DNA of 64,000 nt from Lamellibrachia columna (lineage: Eukaryota; Annelida; Polychaeta; Sabellida; Siboglinidae), in contig OY759266.1 of assembly GCA_963662155.1 (NCBI GenBank), positions 11,095,835-11,159,834 on the forward strand, given 5' to 3'. Under the pieces are notes generated by a model. The model ran no database searches. It had not been told where the DNA came from and worked only from the letters and a program-made list of their open reading frames with translations. A program made the translations under genes and the position numbers. Numbering within the stretch: position 1 is the stretch's first letter; every line of letters begins with the position of its first letter. This document shows, piece after piece, positions 1 to 13,500 of the stretch.

Positions 1-95
1 GTCACAACAGCATGGTCTCGTATTCGGCGCCGTCTGTCACAACAGTATGGTCTCATATTCGGCGCGGCCTGTCACAACAGCATGGTCTCGTATTG
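1..95. repeat. Tandem repeat, about 35 bp x 2.7
   Basis: Three consecutive copies of a unit beginning gtcacaacagcatggtctcg, with a few substitutions (cat/tat, tctcg/tctca). The array runs off the left edge of the window, so its true size is unknown. Positions 96-700 after it hold no gene that I can recognise. Confidence 0.85.
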
Positions 96-712
96 CGTTT
101 CGAGATGCCGGGCGACTCAAGTCAAATTCGGGTAAGCTATATAGCCCATTCGACTCGAGTCAACATGTCTGCCTTTAGAGTATGAGTTGTTCACCGGGTA
201 TGGTTCAGGCAAGTATTACGAGAATACGAAGCAGGTACAATCCGATTCTGTTTTATTGTTGTTTTGATCTGGCTTTTGGGGAATGTGTTAGTCATTGTCT
301 GAATTTGGTTTAGGCAGACACGAAACACGACATAGGTGTACCATCGCAAAGCTATGTTGTTCATTAATAAAAAAACTTTGGCCCGCAGACAGATAACTGC
401 ACTGTCATCACCATAATTATGTACTAGAATATAATATTATGAACTATTTATATAAACGCATATTTTATATGTGCTTAAACAGGTATGCCATTCGTGCAAA
501 ATAAGTCTGTAAAATGGTATGAATTCAAGGAATAAAACCCCCAATTTGTTTATCTGTGTACTAATATATATTGTGTATCCATTTATCATGGGAGTGACCT
601 CCGAGCGCTTACCAGACTTTGACGCCTTCGCGAACTTGGCGCATGACTGATACCGTCAGATGGCACCACTGATCGGATACTTTTGGTGCTATATTTATCT
701 GTATGATGGGGA

Positions 713-1045
<333 letters not shown>

Positions 1046-3810
1046 TTATATACTATGTCTATAAAACATTGTAATTATAACTTGATAAAAGTATTTAGTA
1101 AAAGTGTACATAATAATTGTCCAGTTCAATATTATTTTGCGCATTTTTGGTGTTTACGTATAATGATTCTAGCGTCGGAGGCAGAAAATCATTTTTAACG
1201 TTACATGACATCAGTGACCATCTACCTATATATGTAGTGACTGAATATATACACCATGAAGCAAAACATAAAACATACATAAAGAAGAGACTAGTTAATG
1301 AGGAAAGAAAGAGAGCTTTCATAAAAGACTTAGAGAAATGTAACTGGGGTGAAATAGTGAGAGAGGAGGATGTCAACATTACATATAATAAATTTATCAA
1401 CTTGTTTACAAATTTGTATAACTCAAATTGTCCAGTCAGTAACTGTACACATGATACAGTGAAAAATAAGAGACCCGATAATCCATGGATGACAAATTCA
1501 TTAAAAAATGCTTGTAAAAAAAAAACTTACTATATAGACAATTCTTAAAAAAACAGAACACATGAAAAACAAGAAAAATACAAGAAATATAAAAATAAAC
1601 TGACTGCCATATTGAGATATTCAGAAAAACAGCATTACTCCAACCTTCTAGAACTAAACAAGACGAACATGAAAGAAACATGGAGAATTTTAAATACTCT
1701 AATTAATAAAAAGCAAAAAGGATCGGAATATCCTACCCAGTTTAAAGACAATACAAATAAAGTCACTGGCAATGAGAATATCGCAAATGGTTTTAATAAA
1801 TTCTTTTCAAATATAGGTCCTGCACTAGCCAGGAATATTCCTAAATGCAACTCAAATTTTACACATTACCTGAATAAAAAGGTAGAGGAGACATTATTTC
1901 TTAACCCTGTCACTGATGGTGAGATATTAGCACTAGTAAATAATGCTAAAAGCAAAAATTCAAAAGGTCATGATGATATTGATATGTGCCTAGTTAAGTT
2001 GGTAATACCATGTATTTTAAAGCCTCTAAAACACATTTTCAACAATTCGCTACAAAAAGGAGTCTTTCCGGATAGCATGAAAATTGCTCGTGTTATCCCT
2101 ATATTCAAAACTGGTGATGCACAAGAATTCTCAAACTACAGGCCAGTATCAATATTACCTCAGTTTTCAAAAATACTAGAAAAGATATTTCATAATAGAT
2201 TAATGTCTTTTTTGAATGATAAACAAATACTGTACAATGGCCAATTTGGATTTAGAAAAAAACACTCAACATCAATGGCGATATTAAAACTTGTGGAAGA
2301 AATGACAACAGCTATGGATAACTCTCAGTCTTCAGTTGCAGTATTTATAGATTTAAAAAAGGCATTTGATACAGTTGACCACAACATACTGCTAAAAAAA
2401 TTAGAAAATTATGGCATTAGAGGTTTAGCATATAGTTGGATACATAGCTATCTAAACAACTGAAGACAGTATGTCTCTATTAATGGCACACATTCAACTT
2501 GCCTAAATATAGCATGTGGTGTACCACAAGGTTCTATATTAGGACCAATTTTATTTATCCTGTATATTAATGACATGTGTAAAGTATCACCTTTGTTGAA
2601 ATGTATAATATTTGCTGATGACACAAATTTCTTGTACACAGGTGATGATATAGCAGAAATATGCAAAACTGTATCTACAGAATTGGCTAAGTTAAGTACA
2701 TGGTTTAATGCAAATAAACTGTCTTTAAATGTTTCAAAAACAAATTTTATGGTATTAAGTAGAAGAAAAAAAAACAATTCTCACAGTTAGCATAAATGGT
2801 ACTAATATAGAAAGAGTATATGTTACAAAATTCCTTGGGGGTGGTCATTGACCACCAATTGGATTGGACTGACCATATTAAGAGGATAAAAAATAAAATT
2901 GCTAAGAATGTGTCTGTCATGAATAGAGTTAAGCACCTGTTGAATAGTCATGCATTATATTCCTTGTACTACACTCTTATCATGCCGTATCTGAACTATT
3001 GTTGTGAAGCTTGGGGAAATACTTATAAAAGCAGAATACACCCTCTCCATATGCTACAGAAAAAGGCTATACGAATCTGTAAACATGAAGGGTACTTGTC
3101 AAACACAAGACCAATCTTTCTCTACTTTAAAACTCTGTGTGTGTATGATATGATAGACTACAACAACATGGTGTTCATGTTTAAGGCTCACAACAATTTG
3201 TTTCCAGATCGTCTATTGTGTTACTTTAAGAGAGTATGTGATAGTCACAATCACAATACTCGCAACAAAAACAACAATTACAAAATAAAATATAGTAGAA
3301 CATCACAAAAAGCTGCTTATATTAGTATTAAGGGTCCTAAGTTATGGAATCAATTACAGCCAGACCTGCAGACATGCAGAACGGTCTATCAGTTTAAAAG
3401 TCATTATAAAAGATTGCTCCTACAAAAATATGAACAGTTGCATGGATTATTATTAATCATCAATTTAGTGTTTCTGATGTATTTCTATCTATGTGCGTTG
3501 TATTACTTATTGGTTGATGTATGCCTATCTATACTCTAATATCCAGCGTAATTAGCAACTTATAAGTAAAACTAGTCAATTGTGATTATTTAATTTAAGA
3601 AATAAGATTGTAAATTATTAATAGGGAATGCAAAATATAAGTTTTTATAACTTCATGCATTTCCTTTCAACATATTTGTAAAAAGATTGTTTAGATTTTA
3701 TATATTCACAGCATCTTGATTGATGTGTTTTGGTTCAATAGAGATATCTTATGTATTGCTGCACCTTGTATATGTTTATGTTGAATAAAATTCAATTCAA
3801 TTCAATTCAA
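1046..3810 (+). mobile_element. 5'-truncated LINE retrotransposon (Jockey/CR1-like group)
   Basis: The element starts inside or next to the (TA)n tract, in the C-terminal part of the apurinic endonuclease. It continues through a whole reverse transcriptase and a C-terminal domain and ends at 3791-3810 in short TTCAA repeats preceded by AATAAA. The 5' part of the endonuclease and any ORF1 are missing, as is usual for incomplete target-primed reverse transcription. The clade within the Jockey/CR1/L2 group was not determined. Confidence 0.85.
1120..3539 (+). pseudogene. Broken LINE ORF2: endonuclease C-terminus plus reverse transcriptase
   Basis: Visible motifs, in order, are SDHLPIYVV (endonuclease SDH, about 1210), NYRPVSILP, DLKKAFDTVDHNILL (about 2353), GVPQGSILGPILF (about 2518) and FADDT (about 2611, the catalytic Asp pair of the RT). 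The C-terminal part, 2820-3539, has the usual YCCEAWG...LQKKAIRI pattern of LINE thumb regions. Reading is broken by shifts in the A-runs at 1515-1524 and 1546-1552, by an in-frame TGA at 2461-2463 in the NNRRQ region, and by shifts near 2768 (A-run) and 2835 (G-run). It cannot encode a working enzyme. Confidence 0.85.
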
Positions 3811-4239
3811 TCGGATTTCGCGGTTTTTATGGGAACCTGCTCGTGATTGTTTTTGCGCGATACTGTCATGAATGCTGCTGTGATAATTCTGTCTGTTGTT
3901 ATTGCCTGATTATAGTAGTGCAGTTTTCACAGAAATTATTATTTTATTCGGTTTGTTTTTAATAAAAGTAGGCTGTCAGAAGGCTTCTTGCTACATGCAA
4001 CCTGCTTATATAATATTAATTCCAAGTGGAACAATTAAACATAATAATTTATGCAACTTATGGAGGCCTATTATTTAACATAAACTAATGTTCACCGAAC
4101 AATAAAGCAATACATACGGTTGAGTAATTTGCTAATTTGAACTAGAATAACATGACAAGCCGTTTCATATTCCACGAAAATACTAGTATTCAGTGTTTTA
4201 TTCACACAAGTAGAACGGCCACGTACTGTTATCGTTAGA

Positions 4240-4803
4240 CACGGGGCGCGCCTCAAGCGTCAGTTTTGTGACCTCATTTGGCGTAGTCGCACGTGAGCAG
4301 CAATGCTCAGAGTACGGTATCGCCAGTAATGGCGTCGAAAGGAATCGAGCGCCGTCAGAGGAGTATAAATCGATAGTTTACCGCGTTTTTATACATTAAT
4401 ATCGTTACTATGTAGATCACGTGGGAACCGTGACTTGGTAAGCTCCTTAATTATGTATTTCGCTTACTGATCTGCATGTAGAAGTACGCGTTTCATTGGC
4501 GGAATCCCGATGTTTTGGAAACTGGCTTGACGTCAGTTAGCTACTGATGTGATGTTGTTTAGCTAATGGGGTTTATGTACCGCAACTTCATGAATCCAGT
4601 TCAGACGGTGTCCACTGCTCGTGGGGGCCATATCTTATATTGGCATTGACTTTAAGACTGGTTTCACCGGTGTTCCATTGACATCGAGGATACAGAACGT
4701 TGAAAAGAACCGAGCAAGTTGATTGTGTGGCGCTTGTGGAACAACAAAATATAGCGTGAGGTGTGAGTTTGGTTGTCTGTAAAGTGAGTTTATCTTACTG
4801 ACA
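4240..4803 (+). promoter_or_regulatory. Probable promoter and 5' UTR region of PKD2
   Basis: This stretch is richer in CpG and GC than its surroundings and lies directly upstream of the PKD2 start codon. It holds two CACGTG E-box sequences (about 4290 and 4418), a TATA-like tataaat at 4362-4368 and a CTCATTTGGCGTAG segment. No clear RFX X-box was seen, although the gene is expected to be ciliary. The transcription start cannot be fixed from sequence alone. Confidence 0.4.
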
Positions 4804-5026
4804 ATGAGTCGACCATCAAGTTCACGAAATCGTCCTACAAGTGCTCAATCCCGCACTGCCTGGGGTGATGGGATCGACAACCCTGCCATGGATGACGGGC
4901 CAGCAGCAATGGAAAGTGATATGTACGGTGGGAGCATGGAAGTTGTTGCAGATCACCACGCACCAACTGTTCAAGTCCACGAACCACCAAGTGGCTGCAT
5001 GTACATGTTCAAGAAAGGAATTCGAT
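4804..5026 (+). CDS. PKD2: PKD2 exon 1 (residues 1-74)
   Basis: Start ATG at 4804 opens [20 protein letters not shown], a Ser/Arg-rich disordered cytoplasmic tail with acidic patches. The donor is cgat|gtaagt, phase 1. The start was chosen because it is the first ATG of the only open frame that splices in phase to the LWATRETEE segment of exon 2. The human ciliary RVxP signal is not present; RNRP at residues 8-11 is the nearest thing. Confidence 0.85.
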
Positions 5027-5179
5027 GTAAGTTTGATTTTTTGATTTTTTTAAATATTTAAGCTTATGAAACAGTTACATGTATAATATTTATTATATGT
5101 GTATTTTTTATTATACATTCTTTGGAGGTATATGGTTTGTTTATTCTGCAGTAATTCCTTCAATTGTGAAGTGACATTG

Positions 5180-5244
<65 letters not shown>

Positions 5245-7517
5245 TCAAACAGGCAGGAGCAAATGCATAAATATAAATATGTATACATAATTATGTGTGT
5301 GTGTGTGCATGTGTGTGTTGCTTCATGTCTAACCAGTTCAGCGTCTGACTACTTAGGAGTGTTGGCCAATATTCAACGCAAGAAGTTGCCCAATAAATAT
5401 TTTTAATGGCAGACAAGAACCATTTTGTACTAGAAATATTAAAATATTAATTTTATCTTTGCATTCTCTCAAATATATGTAGTGTGTGCGTGCGTGCATG
5501 TGTGTGTAGTATGTACATACTACATAGTATGTACATATATACAACATGAATGACATTGTGGAACTCTCTGCCACTGGAACTACATGCGATCCAGAACACC
5601 AGGCAGTTTGGAAAATTATTGAAGACATTTATGTTCTTAAACTAATTTAATCAGACCTCATTTAACCTTGATATTATTCATGCATACAGCTTTATTAATG
5701 TATAGTTTTATTTATCTTTTTAGTATCTTTTTAACTTATTTAATATAATCTAGGCTTTTATTATTTATTATCCAATATGATCAGCTGTTCAGCACTTTTG
5801 CAAATTGTTTGCTTTATCATTGCACTTACCTGTGATTTTACTATATATAGGTTTATTTATATATATATATGTATGTACTAGCATTTTGTTTCCTAATTTT
5901 ACTTTTTTATATTTCTCTTAAAAACATCTTGATGTTTCTTAGAAGTTTACCGATTTTGTAATCACCCGTGAACGGGGCACTAGTCCCGGATTTGATGGTG
6001 AATAAATAAAGTATATTATTATTATGTATATTTAAGAAAATGCAAATGTACATATTTCCATGAAATAAAATTGTCTGCCTTTTGAACTGAAAATGTAGCT
6101 AAATGTTTATGAGCTGACTGGTTATGAAACAACAAAGCTGACCACTCTTTCTATTAAGATAAAGCTGTTATCGCAACAAGAATCTAGAAAACAATTGTCC
6201 AAAACTGACATATTCCTATCTTTTGCATAACAATGTGATGCAAAAGATTTTGAGAACACCTGCTAGGGCAGATAATGAACCGTTCTGAGAGAAGCGCAGT
6301 AGCACAGTGCTGACAATAGGCTTTGTTTGTTGCACACTTGGATGCATTCTGTGTGTCAGAGGTGTTCATTTCAATATCATCTTCGTAGGAGCTGTACAAC
6401 AGTAGGCTGATAGAGAATATCTCCCCTATTCTCTGTTACTCAGTCAACAAGCACTTGCTGACAAAGCCACACTTATGTAGGAATGGAACAACGTTGTCTG
6501 AGTCATAAGCTTTGTCTCGTGCAGTTAACAATCCTATGCAGCAGTTAACAATGAATTTAACTGTACCATATCAGGAAAAGGACCATAGATGTTAAACTAA
6601 AGATCAGTAGGCCTTGGTATGCACATTTTGTAGTTTTTTAATTGTGGTATGTGACTACCCAGACTAGGTTGAAATGAATAATTTTATAGAAGTCATACCC
6701 TAAATTAAACTACCTTTTTTAACCTGTGACAGGAAGCTTTATTTCCTTACACTTATGGTGTAAACAAATGTGTTAAAAAAGGCTACTTCCAAGGATTCAA
6801 TTGCTGCATTTAACAACTTAAATGAGTATTGAAGGTTACTTAATGTTTTTATGCCATTATTTGGACTTATCACTGTTATCAGTGAAGAAATAAAACACTA
6901 GTTACCACATTCCTAGCCTCTCGTAGGGAATGCCACTACCCCGGTATGTCTGTTTATGATCCATTATGAATCCTGTGAAAAACTACCTAAAAATTTACTT
7001 CTAAGTGATGTGTAGTCCAATTGATACAATAACAATATGGATGTCCCTACAATAAACTCACAGTTATCAAGACAAACTGTCTAGCGTGTGCAGACTGAAA
7101 TGACCCCTTTGGCCACACTGTCATGGCTATCTACAAAATCAGTATTCAGACAGCCAACTCTGAAGAAGGGTTGTGCATATCAGATGTTACTACCTGTATG
7201 TTAAGGAGATACCCAATAGCTATAGGGACCATTCGTCTGTCACACCATTTTTACTGTAAAAATAGTGTTTTGTTAAGTATTTAGAAATGTGTTACCGGTA
7301 AATGATTTATCATAGTACATATCTGAACAGAAGCATTCTAGTAACATTGCTAACACTGCCTTTGGCATTATAAGAACGTTTACATTTTTTTGACACAGCA
7401 TACATGGGTGTGTTAATCAGATCATTTGGAACTGAATGAGTAGGAATAGGATATTACTCACTTTGCCATTGATTCTAAGATATTATAATTTATATTCATA
7501 CCACAGTTTAGGATCAT

Positions 7518-7548
<31 letters not shown>

Positions 7549-10500
7549 CATCCATGCAATACCTATTTTAGCTGGATTTTTGCGCATGGAAAGCACCTAG
7601 AGTAGTATTCATGCAACTAAAAGGGTATAAATTTCACATATTTGATACGTGATTTTAAAAAGTATCTAATGATATGATGCGGTGAGTTTTCATAGTTGTG
7701 AGAGTCACATAAAACCCTGTTTTACTGATATACAGAACTTATCTTGAAATTTGTAATGTTTAATTTATTTTAAAATAGTGTCACAGTGTGCATGACCAGT
7801 TTCAGGCAAAAAATAAAATAGTTAACAATATGACCTAGATGGTTTGAACAGTTTCAGGTGATATATCAGGTGATATATTATTTAAAATAATGGGGGGAAA
7901 TTTTAATTAAATATATTTATACAAGTTAAATTGAGGTAAGATATATCTAATTTCTGCTTATTGTGGTGAAGTTTACCCAGTCACCCCCTGAAGTTATAAT
8001 AAAGAAACAATACTTCTGATCATGTAGAGTAAAACGTCAGTTGATTTGCAACAGCTCGTACTCAATTACATTGGTATAAAATCCAAATAATCGTAATGTC
8101 CATATGCCAACTACAATGCAAGCAGGCTTTGCTTTTTGTTTTGTATCTAATGCATACATACAGTCAAGCCTCGTTATAACGCGGTGGTCGGGGTCCACAA
8201 CTTCGGACTGCGCTGTAAGCGAGGCGCGTTAGATGTTCTCATATCTGCCACCAGGGAGCTACTAAATAACAGCGATCGCCGCCCGCTGCACCAAGTCCAT
8301 GGACGCTGTTGAAGCCCTGTGTGCTTGCAGCACTGTCTTATACGCCAACATGCAGTTTATGGAACTTATTAAACTTATTATACTAGCATCAACGTGTATT
8401 ATTTTTAAATGTGATACCCTGTTGGTTCTTGAACTGAATAAAATACATGTACGTATACCGTTATGGAATAGATCTACTACGATGAGGAAGTACTGGACCA
8501 ATAGGCTTAAGAATCGAAAATAATAACCTGGATCTGAGCAGCCGAATTCGTATATGATTTGACAAACGTAGTATGTAAGTTGATAAAACACAGAAAACCT
8601 CAATAGGTAGAAGTAATAATTGTTTCACTTTGTCTTTTAACCTATCTCGACCGAAGCATACATTTATTACGCACCACTTAACATCGATTCATCGTTTCAT
8701 ATGCGGATGACGAATTCGTATTTTTGCGCACCGGTAGAGCCTTGGGTTAGGAATCTGGCATGTTGGTTTCACGTTGCGAAAATTATTAAATTTATGATGT
8801 AATGGAAGCATGTAATTTCACCCAAGTGTTTTGTTGGTATTGCATGCTAAATGCATTTAAAACTGTTTATCTGATTCTTACGCGAGGCGCATTTGTGAAT
8901 CTCGATTGCAATTAACAAACCATCGAAGCGAAGCCAGTGTCAGCTACTGATGTCGGCGACAGCGCAAAACAAACAACACGTTGATAATCTTTCATTGTCA
9001 TTGTTCGTGTAAAGTTTCTTGAGAATTGTCAAAGCAATTCTAAGTAGGTTTAAGCAGGCTCATTTGGCATTTTCCCCTGGCGGCAGAAAATCGGGGTCCA
9101 CGACCGACCACGTTATATCCGAATCCGCGTAATAAAGGGGCACGTAATAACGAGGCGCGACTGTACAGTGACTTATTTTAATATGTTTGATTTTGCCTTG
9201 AATAACATTGATGACAATAATAACATGAAAGCTTTTATTTCATTATGTCCATGATATTCTTGAATGAAATCATGCTTGTAATCACAATTATGTGCAAAAG
9301 TAATCGTAATTGGTTACACTTGTTTTTAAAGTAATCATACTCATAAATGTTAACAGTTTTGTAATTGGTTACATTTGAGGTGTAATCGCTCCATCTCTTG
9401 CTAGTAGTGGGATGATGGAATGATGTCTGTGTGCAGCCCTGTGGGCAACCCGGGAGACGGAGGAGATCAAGGACAACAAGGAGCTGACCATCCGGACGAC
9501 CCTGCGAGAACTGCTCATCTACATTGTCTTCCTGACCATCCTCTGCATCGGTGGGTGTCTGTCTCTGTCTGTTGTATTTGGTAATAGTATTGTTTGATGC
9601 TCTCGTCTTTATCCAGGCTGAGACTGGCACCGATACCTGTCGTCGATTTTTGCTTTCCGTCTCCTTCCGTCACAGATCCTGTTTCTCTGCAGTCTCCACC
9701 ACCAGTCTCATCTCCCCCGTCCCTTGCTCTTGTTCTCAACTCCTGCCAGTTATCTCTGCATGCCGTCCTCCCATCTCAGTCTTCCTCTTCTCCTTTTACC
9801 CTTCACCGCTCTCTTCGTATACCGTTCCCACTTTCTTTCACACCAACCTCCTCCCACAGCTCCTCCATTCTTTGCTTGTCTGTTCTTTTCACTCCAGTAG
9901 TAGTAAAACGCTCAAAGCTTTGTAGCCTTTATTTCACGATACAAAATATCTTCACAGTGATATATATTCATCTTTCCTGACATGTTTTAAAAACAGTATT
10001 TTAAAATATTTTTAGCATTTTAAATATGGTATGTTTTACCAAACCAGTCTTATTTACAATGTGTAATGTTGCACAACAATCGTACAGAAAATGTCTGACA
10101 TGTCTTCTTTTTCTGTAGCTAATTTACTGAAATTTGCACTTGTAGTTGATTTGTCTCGACGTTCTTTACTGTGATTCACAGACTGGAAGGATCATATGAC
10201 ACCAGTGTATGACAAACAATGGATTCTTTATGTATTTACTTGAATGTTGCTGCATGTTTATTTTCTATGCGTAGTAGTGTTTGTTTGCTGATGCGGACAG
10301 TAATTTAATTAGTCAGAACATCTACAAAGTTCGTTGTTCTTGGTGCTTCTGAAAATACTGTCGTTGGGAGAAATGGGACGCTCCGCAGGCAACACAAAGC
10401 CATTTATTTGCATAATTCTCCGCCAATCCTCTTAACTTTCATACTGCACTTGTCAAAGTTGTCTGCTGGGTCCGTGATGATGACTGACTGATGGCAACAC

Positions 10501-13500
10501 AGCGACGTGCCAAAAGCTTGATTGTGGTAGCTTTGTCCCCCGTGGAATTTGTGCCTGCTTTGAACTAATCAATATATGATATAGCACCGGTTTCAGTACA
10601 CAAGTTTAGAGTGCCCAAAGCAGTTGAAGCCATCCTTTCCAACCGAACAATCCATTAGTGCCTCCAATGCAAAGTTAATGTTATCGCTGTGACAACGCTT
10701 CCAAACAGGTCGATAGAAACACTGTGACAATCAGCTTTGTTCTATGTAGTCACTGGAGCATAGCTGTCATGCTTGAGCTGCGAAGTCTATCCATCATCTG
10801 ATGACAACATTTAAAACATTAACTATTTCTTGCAGCACTTCTGAGCTGTTTTTGGATATGGCTGTGGGAATAATGATTATGTTTACATGACAACTGAAAA
10901 CATGGCAAAACTTAGCATTTTAGGGCTATTTTTCTAACCTTGTTTTTGTAACCTATTTTTCTAACCTGGTGAACGCCATTATGAATGTAAAGATTAATGC
11001 ACCCAGTGGCTTGGTGTGACCCCAGTGACCTCAGTTCTTCGTGTTATACCCCCACCTGTTTTTGCCCTCATACATCACCCTACGCCTATGTTGAGGGGCC
11101 TGTACCTGTGTCAGTGTTCACAAAGACTCTGAAGGGCAAAGACATTCCAATGGTGCATCTTAATGGGCTACCCTGTGACACCTGCAGTGTGTCCATCCTG
11201 CCCTCCAGTGCAATGACGTGTCACTTAACACAGTTACCGTGACAAATGTGTCACCACCTTCGACACTGCGTTCTTTACTTACAAAACTACACACTGAAGT
11301 ATTCGGTTTGTGAACATACTGGTTTAACACAGATACAAGTTTATTGTCATTGTTTTAAATAGAAGACATAAAGTCAACAACTAAGTAACTATTTAAAGTC
11401 TTAAAATGGTAGATGTGGTACCAATAAAATGTTTTATATTTGTAATACATACTGACGAGTTACTGAAAGCAATACTTCACACAGATCTTTCATGCAGCAG
11501 ACCAACAGTGCAGAACTGTGTGTACGACCATGCATATTGTTCATTGTGTTTTGCCCTGGTAAATCAATACCATTGTCGACAGTTGTGTGCCAAGACTATT
11601 TATTCTCACAGTAATGGAACAGCTTTCACAGTAACTGAATACGATCAGCTCCAAGATCCAATGGGGTTTATTTGCCACAGAAAACATAACGAAAACAAAC
11701 GTTTTATGCACAGTCTGAATTGTACGGGCCTACATGGCTAAATTTAACAAAAGGGCGCTGTTTAGATTTCACTTTGAATCAGCCATGTAAGGCATTGGCT
11801 GACAAACCACTTCTAGAGCCAGGCACGCTTGAATGAAATTGCTTTACCTCCTTACGAGTTCAGTTATCTCTTACATAAGTGGTGCGCCTCTTCTAGAGTC
11901 AAAACGTAGAGCCTGTCTTACCTCCTTGTCAGTTTGTCCACACATTGCGTGTTAATCAGCGTTACAAAGATGGCTAATTAAAGTTTTATTTTGATTTGGC
12001 TTGCACCTGAATTAGTGGTAGGAATGACGTCAGCAATGCCACTGAGTAGAACGATGTATGGATTGTGACAATCCCAGTGGTCCAGTCTGAGTACTGTCAC
12101 GGAGAGAAAGGCAGTCAGCCAGGCGTGACCATGCCATTAATAATTGAGAGTGGCGGAATTAACTGTAGAGGTACAGCGGAATGCTGCAGCATTAATTTAA
12201 CAGCGGAGTGCTGCAACATTAATTTGGATCAATATTCTTGCATGATCACATGCAGGGTTGTTGTTCGTTGAAAAGCTAGAATTCTCTTTGTCACACAAAG
12301 ATTCACAAAGAAAAACCGTAAAATCAACATTTTAAAATACTGTGTTTAAAGTTCTATGACCCTGTAGTTGTGCAATCTGTTGATTTAATTAAATTTAGAA
12401 ATATATTAAAATACATACAATTTGTTGATCAAATAATTAATCATTTGGCTGTTACAATAGAATGAAATAGACATAGTGAATTGAAATAAATCATACATTT
12501 TATATTTTTTTACTGTGCTTGATGATATTAAACTTATAGTTATAAGGCAAAACGTTGACAAGTGCAACTGTAAGGAACTGTTGCAATTGATGTGGTGAAG
12601 AAATCTTTATGGCGTGTGGGAAGCAGATCCTGAAACTCCCATAATACATTAAGCATCAGTTTGTAGTGTGTACACAAGTTATGTAGTGCCTTAGCTTACT
12701 CTCGAGTGCCAAATAATCGTCTGTGCCAAATAACAGTATATGGTGGCAAATCGGTCAAATTTAATAATAGTAGTGCCAAATAACAGTATAGGGGGCAAAC
12801 TGTTCAAAACAAATATTAGTATAGTGCAAAAAAGTCACTAGTATATTAATTTTGTCGTTTTTAGTGCTGAAGCAAACGTTTTTTACTTAACGTGTAGGCA
12901 TCCTTAGAAACCTATGTGGATCACCGTGTATTTTATGGTCAGCTGATAATGGCATTTTAACTAATAATATACCATGTCGAGCTCCCAAGAATTAAAGATT
13001 CCAACCGATTAACCTAATCATAGAAATCTGATGGCCTAACGCTTTGGGATCAAAATCTAGAATCTTTGGAAGCACAGATTCCAGCTAAATTTACGAGTGT
13101 CGTTCGAATGGATGACAACTTTGCCATCAGGGGAGCCACATACAGCTGAATATAGGCCAGCACAAATGTCTAAATCTAATAACCGTTTAGTGCAAAAATA
13201 AGGTGTGTATAGGGTGGCATTTTTCATCAAATAAATACGCATATAGGGACGCTTATTTGGCATTCATGAGTAAGTAATTAAGCAAGTAGGGTAGACAAGA
13301 TCTGGGACTCTCTGTGTACAGCTGGAAATGGTTTCATGGAAATATACAACAGTAACTGAAGTATCCACATAAAACATTGTCATAAGTTACATAACACAAC
13401 GCAAACCTGTGGTTAATCTTCCTCTTCCATCCGATATATATTTTATATATGTTTATATATAGGTAAATTGTGTAATGTAACTTATGACAATGGTTTATGT

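Noticed and set aside
9551..9980. CT-rich frames after PKD2 exon 2
   Set aside because: Low-complexity pyrimidine-rich intron; Ser/Pro/Leu composition follows base composition.
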